This document shows, piece after piece, positions 59,487 to 64,000 of a DNA stretch of 64,000 bases. Under the pieces are notes generated by a model. It searched no databases and was not told the DNA's origin. It worked only from the letters and a program-made list of their open reading frames with translations. Position 1 is the stretch's first letter; each line of letters starts with the position of its first letter. A program made the position numbers and the translations under genes. Source of the stretch: Physcia stellaris (lineage: Eukaryota > Ascomycota > Lecanoromycetes > Caliciales > Physciaceae); assembly GCA_018902385.1 (NCBI GenBank), contig JABSSW010000009.1, forward strand, positions 310,001 through 374,000. Reading direction: 5' to 3'.

Positions 59487-59682
59487 TGTTGAAAAATACG
59501 ATGACAAAAAATTGAAAAATAAACACGAATATAATCAAAATTTCTGATTGATCGATTAAACGAAACGTGTCAAAATCGATTATTATTAAAAACATTTGCG
59601 CAATCAAATTGTATTTATTTCTGTACGTAATTTCGATAATATTGCATGCAATGCAATGACAATCATTCACATTCGTTCAATA
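59487..59682 (+). repeat. LTR, right copy of the plus-strand Copia fossil
   Basis: 196 bp, a close match to 53797-53992. Confidence 0.87.
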
Positions 59683-59725
59683 ATTTGCATATATAAACAC
59701 GATACGTTATTCAAAAAAATTTACA

Positions 59726-59880
59726 TGTTTTTTTTTTTTTCAATTTTTTTTTTTCAATTTTTTTTTTTTTCAATTTTTTTTTTTTTACAAAATTTCAAAA
59801 GTTTGTTAATACATTTTTTCAATTTTTCAATTTTTTGATTTTTTTTTTTTTTTTTTTCAATTTTTTTTCAACAAAGTTCA
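59726..59880. repeat. Poly-T tracts with CAA interruptions
   Basis: Runs of 8 to 15 T separated by CAA or short breaks. It could be a decayed poly-A/T tail of an element or simple sequence; no coding part could be tied to it. Confidence 0.75.
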
Positions 59881-61764
59881 AAAAAATTTGTCGATACATT
59901 TTTCTTTTCGATTTTTTTAATTTATTTGTCAAATTTTTTTTTCGATTAATATATTAATTTCATTATTATCGTGTAATTTTTGTTTTATATTTAACATTGT
60001 TCAATCAAATATTTGTTTTTTTTTTTTTTTCAATTTCGAATTTTGCGCATCGAAATTTTGATTTTCAATATTGTTACAAAATCAAAAAATGATATTTTTG
60101 TAATATTTCATATGTTAATCGAAATTTCAAATTATTAATTCAATTATTTTGAAATTTTGTTATATGTTTAGAAATGAATATTGTTTCATTGAATCAAATT
60201 TGTTAATTTTCGAAATTATTACAAAAATAAATTTTAAAAATAATCATCATTGTACACGCGATTCGAATTCGCAATAATAAATAAAACAATCATGAATAAA
60301 AATTGTTTATTTATAATTCGTATCGTTAAATTAAACAATTAATTTCATTTCGTTAAAATATTGATCATTTATTTGCATATATAATTACGAAACAACATTT
60401 AAAATTTTTTGTATTTGTGTCAATCATCGTTTTACGAAAATCAATATTTAACATTGAATATATTTATTTAATTTTATTTAATCGTTTTATTTTATCGTCA
60501 CATTTTCGCAAAAATAATATTTATTTTTCAAATTTTTTTGAATTTGTTTATCGAAATTATTTGAAATTTGTTCATCATAAAATATCAAAAATTTTATCAT
60601 AATTGTCATGCATGATTTGATTTTTAAAAAATTGTTTTTCGAATTAATCTAATTATAAATGAACAAAATAATTGTTTTAAACGAAAAATAAAAATAAAAT
60701 AAAAACATTCGTTTTGTATTGTTAATATTGAAATTCTAAATTAACATATTTGAATTTAACATTAAAATGTAAATATCATATAATACAATGAACACATTTT
60801 CAATAACAATTTTTGCATTTAACATTAAGATTTTTGTATTCAACAAATCAGAAAATTCATTTTTGTATCGAATGTTCATATTTCAAATAATAATATCAAA
60901 ATTCAAATAATCAATAATAAAATCATTGTTAACAATATTTATATTTATGTTTCGAATGTTTGAATTTTTGATTTCATTTTTTTATTCGAAATTTCGATAA
61001 TTACATTCATGCAATTTTAATTTTTTCAATTTTTTCATTTTTTCGTAAAAAAAAAACAATTTGAATTACATGCGAAAATTATATGCATCGTTTTCAATAA
61101 TAATTTTTTGAAATATAAAAATTTTTGATGTCGTATTTTGTTGAATTTTCAAAAAATAATGACGTATTGTTGATAACGTTATGCAAATATAAAATATATG
61201 ATGTTTGATTTTCGAAATAACGAATTTCAACAAAAAAAAATTCGTTTTCAAACATCAAATAACACGAAAAATAAATATTATAATGTGAATTTGTTTTACG
61301 TATTTTGCATTTTCATGTAAAATCAATAATGATTCATAAAATTCGCATACATGTATAATTTTAATCGTACGTTTTAACATTTTCAAAAAATAATAATATC
61401 GAACGTCGAAAAAATAATTGTATTGATGATTTTAATTGTTGAAAAAAATATTTTTCAATCGAAATTTATTTATAAATACATGTTATAATATTATCAACGT
61501 CGATATGATTGTTTTTGAACATTTTGTTTTTTATTAAATTTTTAATCAAACAATCATATTTTTTAATTTTTTGAAAAAATTAAATTATTTAATGTTCATT
61601 TTCGAATTATGATTTTCGTCATTTGCATTTTCATAATCATTATCGTTAAACAAATGATCGAAATCGTTATTTTTTTCGAAAACATTGTCAAAATTATCGA
61701 AATTGTCGTTGAATATTTTTATTGATTTTTCAATTATCATTTTATTGCGTGTGATATTTTTATT

Positions 61765-61805
61765 TCGATTATCGCGATTTCGATTATCGCGATTTCGATC
61801 ACGTT
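61765..61805. repeat. 15-bp tandem repeat
   Basis: About two and a half units of CGATTATCGCGATTT, encoding Arg-Asp-Asn repeats on the minus strand. Confidence 0.7.
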
Positions 61806-62094
61806 TTAATGTATTTTGAATTTCAATCGATTGCGTCATTTTGACAATTTTTTTTCGTGTAATTTTGATTTCGATCAATTTAATTTTTTTGTTTCGAATC
61901 GTCATATTTGAAAGTTTCGATTCATGATTAAAAAAATTTCGATCGATGAATTTTGATTTTCGTTTTTTGATTCGAATTGTTATGTCGTTTTTGTTTTGTG
62001 ATTTTCGATGTTTGTTTTTCAATTCGATAATTGCAAATTTTTTGTTTGTTATTTCAATAACGTCGACGTCGTCTAACATCGAAAATATAATCAA

Positions 62095-62375
62095 TATTCA
62101 TAATATTATCAATATTATCGACGTAATCAAAATTAAAAATATTGTTTTCGTCGTGAACAAAATTGAAAATATCATTATTATCGAAAACACGAACAAAATT
62201 CGAAAAAATATCGTTATTCGAATGATCAACAATGAAATTTTCGTTATTATCGTTAATATCGAAAACATCGTCATCATTGACAACAAAATCGTCATTTCGA
62301 TCAACATCGACGACATTATTATTATCGAAAACACGATTAAAATTAAAAACATTGTTTTCATCGTCAATCGATAAA
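62095..62375. repeat. Degenerate ATTATCGAAAA-type repeats
   Basis: Irregular repeats of ATTATCGAAAACA, AATATCGAAAACA and GAAAATATCATT type give repetitive Asn/Ile/Glu frames on both strands. Probably an old minisatellite altered by the block's mutation. Confidence 0.5.
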
Positions 62376-64000
62376 ACGAAAAAAACGAAACGTGATTGAA
62401 ATCGATTGCGATTATTTCATAACACGTATTTTACGTCAAAAAACGTTTTTTTTTGTCAAAAATAATCGAATTCGAATTCGAATTCGAATCGATTTGCGTG
62501 ATCAATGAATTTCAAAAACGAATAAAATCAAATTTCGATATAATGAAAAAAATTAAATTTTAACAATTTCAAATGAAAATGAAACAATTAAAACGAAAAC
62601 AACGATGTATTTTCAAATCGATCGATTTCGAATAATTTCAAAAAAAATTTCGTATATTGTGAACATACGAAATATTTGTTGTGATATTATGAATGTCAAT
62701 ACACGATTCAAAAAAATGTATATTTGATTTTTTTGAATTTTGATAAATCGTTTGTATTGTTTTTCGATTTTGTGCAAAACGTGAAATGTAATCAAAATAA
62801 ACAAATCGCGATAAAATTGTCGATTAAATTTCGTGATTGTTGATTTCGTTCGAATTTATTTAACGATTTCGAAATAATTTTCATATTGTTTAAAAAATAA
62901 AATTTTTAAACGTTTGATTACAAATTTCATATTGTCAATAAAATATTTAAATATTTGTTTCAAAATGCGATAATCGTTTTCAATTCGAAAAAAAAATTTA
63001 TGAACGTTGAAATACAATATGTCGTTGATATTGTAATTGCAAAAACAACGTCATCATAAAACATCAAATCAAATTTTGTGCAAATACAAAATTTCGTCGC
63101 GATGAAAACGTTTGTATTTATTTTTTAATTTTTTTCAAATTAAATTGTAATTTTCACGAATGAAAACGTAAATAATTTCGAATCAATATTTCATGAATTT
63201 TTGTCATTTTTGTTCGATTTTGTTATCGTTGAAAAAATGTTCGCAATGTTTTCGAATTTTTTTGTTCATGTGATAAATGAAAAAAAAAAAAAATATTTGT
63301 TGTTGAATATCGAAATTCGAAAATTTCGAACAATATTCAATTCGAAATGAAAACGATTACAAAAAAATTGAAAATTTAATCGTCGATACAATTGATCGAT
63401 ATCAAATATCATTTATGTCAAATTCGTTTTATTTTTCGTATTAACAAAAATCAAATTTCAATAAAAATTAATGTTTAATGAAATTTGTTTCAAAAAAACA
63501 AATATCGACAATTCGTATTGTTTGATTTTGCAAATGTTATTCAACACGAAAATTTCGAAATTTTTGAATAAAAAATCGACGACATATTTATTTTGACGAC
63601 AAAAAAATTATTTATACGATCGTGATGTTTCACATCGCGACGATTTCAAATTCAATTAATAAAATCGAAAACGAAAACATCGTACAAAATTTTCATAAAA
63701 ATGTCAATGTTCAATTTTTGCGTTTTGATTTTTTTTTTCGCATTGTAAATATTTTGAAAAATGAAAAAATGATTGAAATGATTCGTGATTAAATCATTCA
63801 AAATTTCGATCGAAATTATGTTTATGTTTGTTAAATTGAAAATTGAATTTGTCGATTAAAAAATTGATTTTTTTCGTTTACAATTGCGATTTTTTTCAAA
63901 ATTTCGTTTGTTATTTGATGTTTGTGATGTACACGAAAATTTTTCGTTGAAACGAACGAATGATTATAAAATTTCGTTTTAATCGTGAATTTTTATTGCG

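Larger units (their letters stand above)
53797..59682 (+). mobile_element. Ty1/Copia fossil, plus strand
   Basis: 5886 bp with 196-bp LTRs at 53797-53992 and 59487-59682 (TGTTGAAAA start, TTCAATA end). Just inside the left LTR the sequence corresponds to the primer-binding region of the young element at 36.5-39.8 kb, given the block's transitions. Parts in order: Gag (about 54.6-55.3 kb), protease/pre-integrase (about 55.3-55.9 kb), integrase (about 55.9-57.0 kb), reverse transcriptase (about 57.5-58.3 kb) and RNase H (about 58.3-58.9 kb). It is the same family as the minus-strand Copia fossil and shares long stretches with it in inverted orientation. It is broken in many places. No clear target duplication was found. 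Confidence 0.87.
36362..64000. other. AT-rich block with CpC/CpT-depleted (RIP-like) composition
   Basis: Apart from the interiors of the two GC-richer LTR elements (about 36.45-39.8 and 40.1-42.0 kb), almost every C in this block is followed by A or G, and almost every G is preceded by T or C. For example, 62101-62340 has about 37 C, none followed by C or T, and I see no AG or GG there. CpG and CpA/TpG stay common. This is a C-to-T signature in CpC and CpT contexts on both strands. Classical RIP (CpA to TpA) would instead remove CpA. Confidence 0.85.
59683..64000. other. AT-rich DNA of unassigned origin
   Basis: About 4.3 kb with the same CpC/CpT depletion. The longest ORFs (61585-62094, minus, 169 codons; 61946-62374, plus, 142 codons) are low complexity (Asn, Ile, Lys, Asp) and match no family by eye. 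They probably derive from degenerate repeats and old element DNA. No LTR, TIR or target duplication was found. Confidence 0.6.

Noticed and set aside
59726-59880. LINE 3' tail
   Set aside because: The poly-T tracts have no LINE coding sequence beside them; kept as simple sequence.
42042-64000. Classical CpA-to-TpA RIP as the explanation of the AT-rich block
   Set aside because: CpA and TpG remain common throughout; it is CpC, CpT, ApG and GpG that are missing.
42042-64000. Regional centromere
   Set aside because: AT-rich retroelement blocks can be centromeric, but nothing in 22 kb separates that from an ordinary mutated repeat block. CENP-A data would be needed.
42042-64000. The many 60-180-codon ORFs as host genes
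   Set aside because: They are fragments of Copia and Gypsy proteins or low-complexity frames in mutated DNA.

Overview
The window is nuclear DNA of a filamentous ascomycete (Pezizomycotina). The evidence is genes broken by short GT-AG introns, NLR/STAND and HET-domain genes, fungal markers (a Grr1-type F-box protein, ribosomal protein uL13, a Pff1-type vacuolar protease, an Aim18-type protein), and an abrupt switch from gene-bearing DNA to an AT-rich block of wrecked retrotransposons. I cannot name the species.

Layout. 0-5 kb: a partial conserved protein at the left edge and a Grr1-like F-box/LRR gene. 6-19.5 kb: an accessory block with a short SesB-like alpha/beta-hydrolase gene, a CYP52-like cytochrome P450, a full NLR (SesB-like domain, NB-ARC-like NTPase, TPRs) divergent from the P450, a 503-bp TIR element, a decayed HET gene and an ASCC1/AKAP7-like 2H protein whose motifs are degenerate. 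19.5-28 kb: gene-poor DNA with a foldback element, degenerate repeats, one convincing small membrane protein and two weak ORFs. 28-36.1 kb: ordinary housekeeping genes (acyl-CoA synthetase, uL13, Pff1, Aim18). From about 36.36 kb to the end: the AT-rich block.

The AT-rich block holds, in order: a young Copia-type non-autonomous LTR element (TSD TAAAC, LTRs alike except for a 2-bp homopolymer difference) at the edge; a second, shorter LTR element (TSD TGTTT); a Copia fossil on the minus strand split by a 6.5-kb Gypsy fossil (TSD CGATG); a second Copia fossil in the opposite orientation; and 4.3 kb of AT-rich DNA I could not assign.

The main observation is the mutation spectrum of this block. 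Cytosine is almost always followed by A or G. CpC and CpT (and ApG and GpG) are nearly absent, while CpA, TpG and CpG remain common. Classical RIP acts on CpA, so this looks like a RIP-like process with a CpC/CpT preference. It can be read directly from the two LTRs of the 40-42 kb element: the outer part of each LTR carries these transitions, and the inner parts, next to the GC-richer interior, largely do not.
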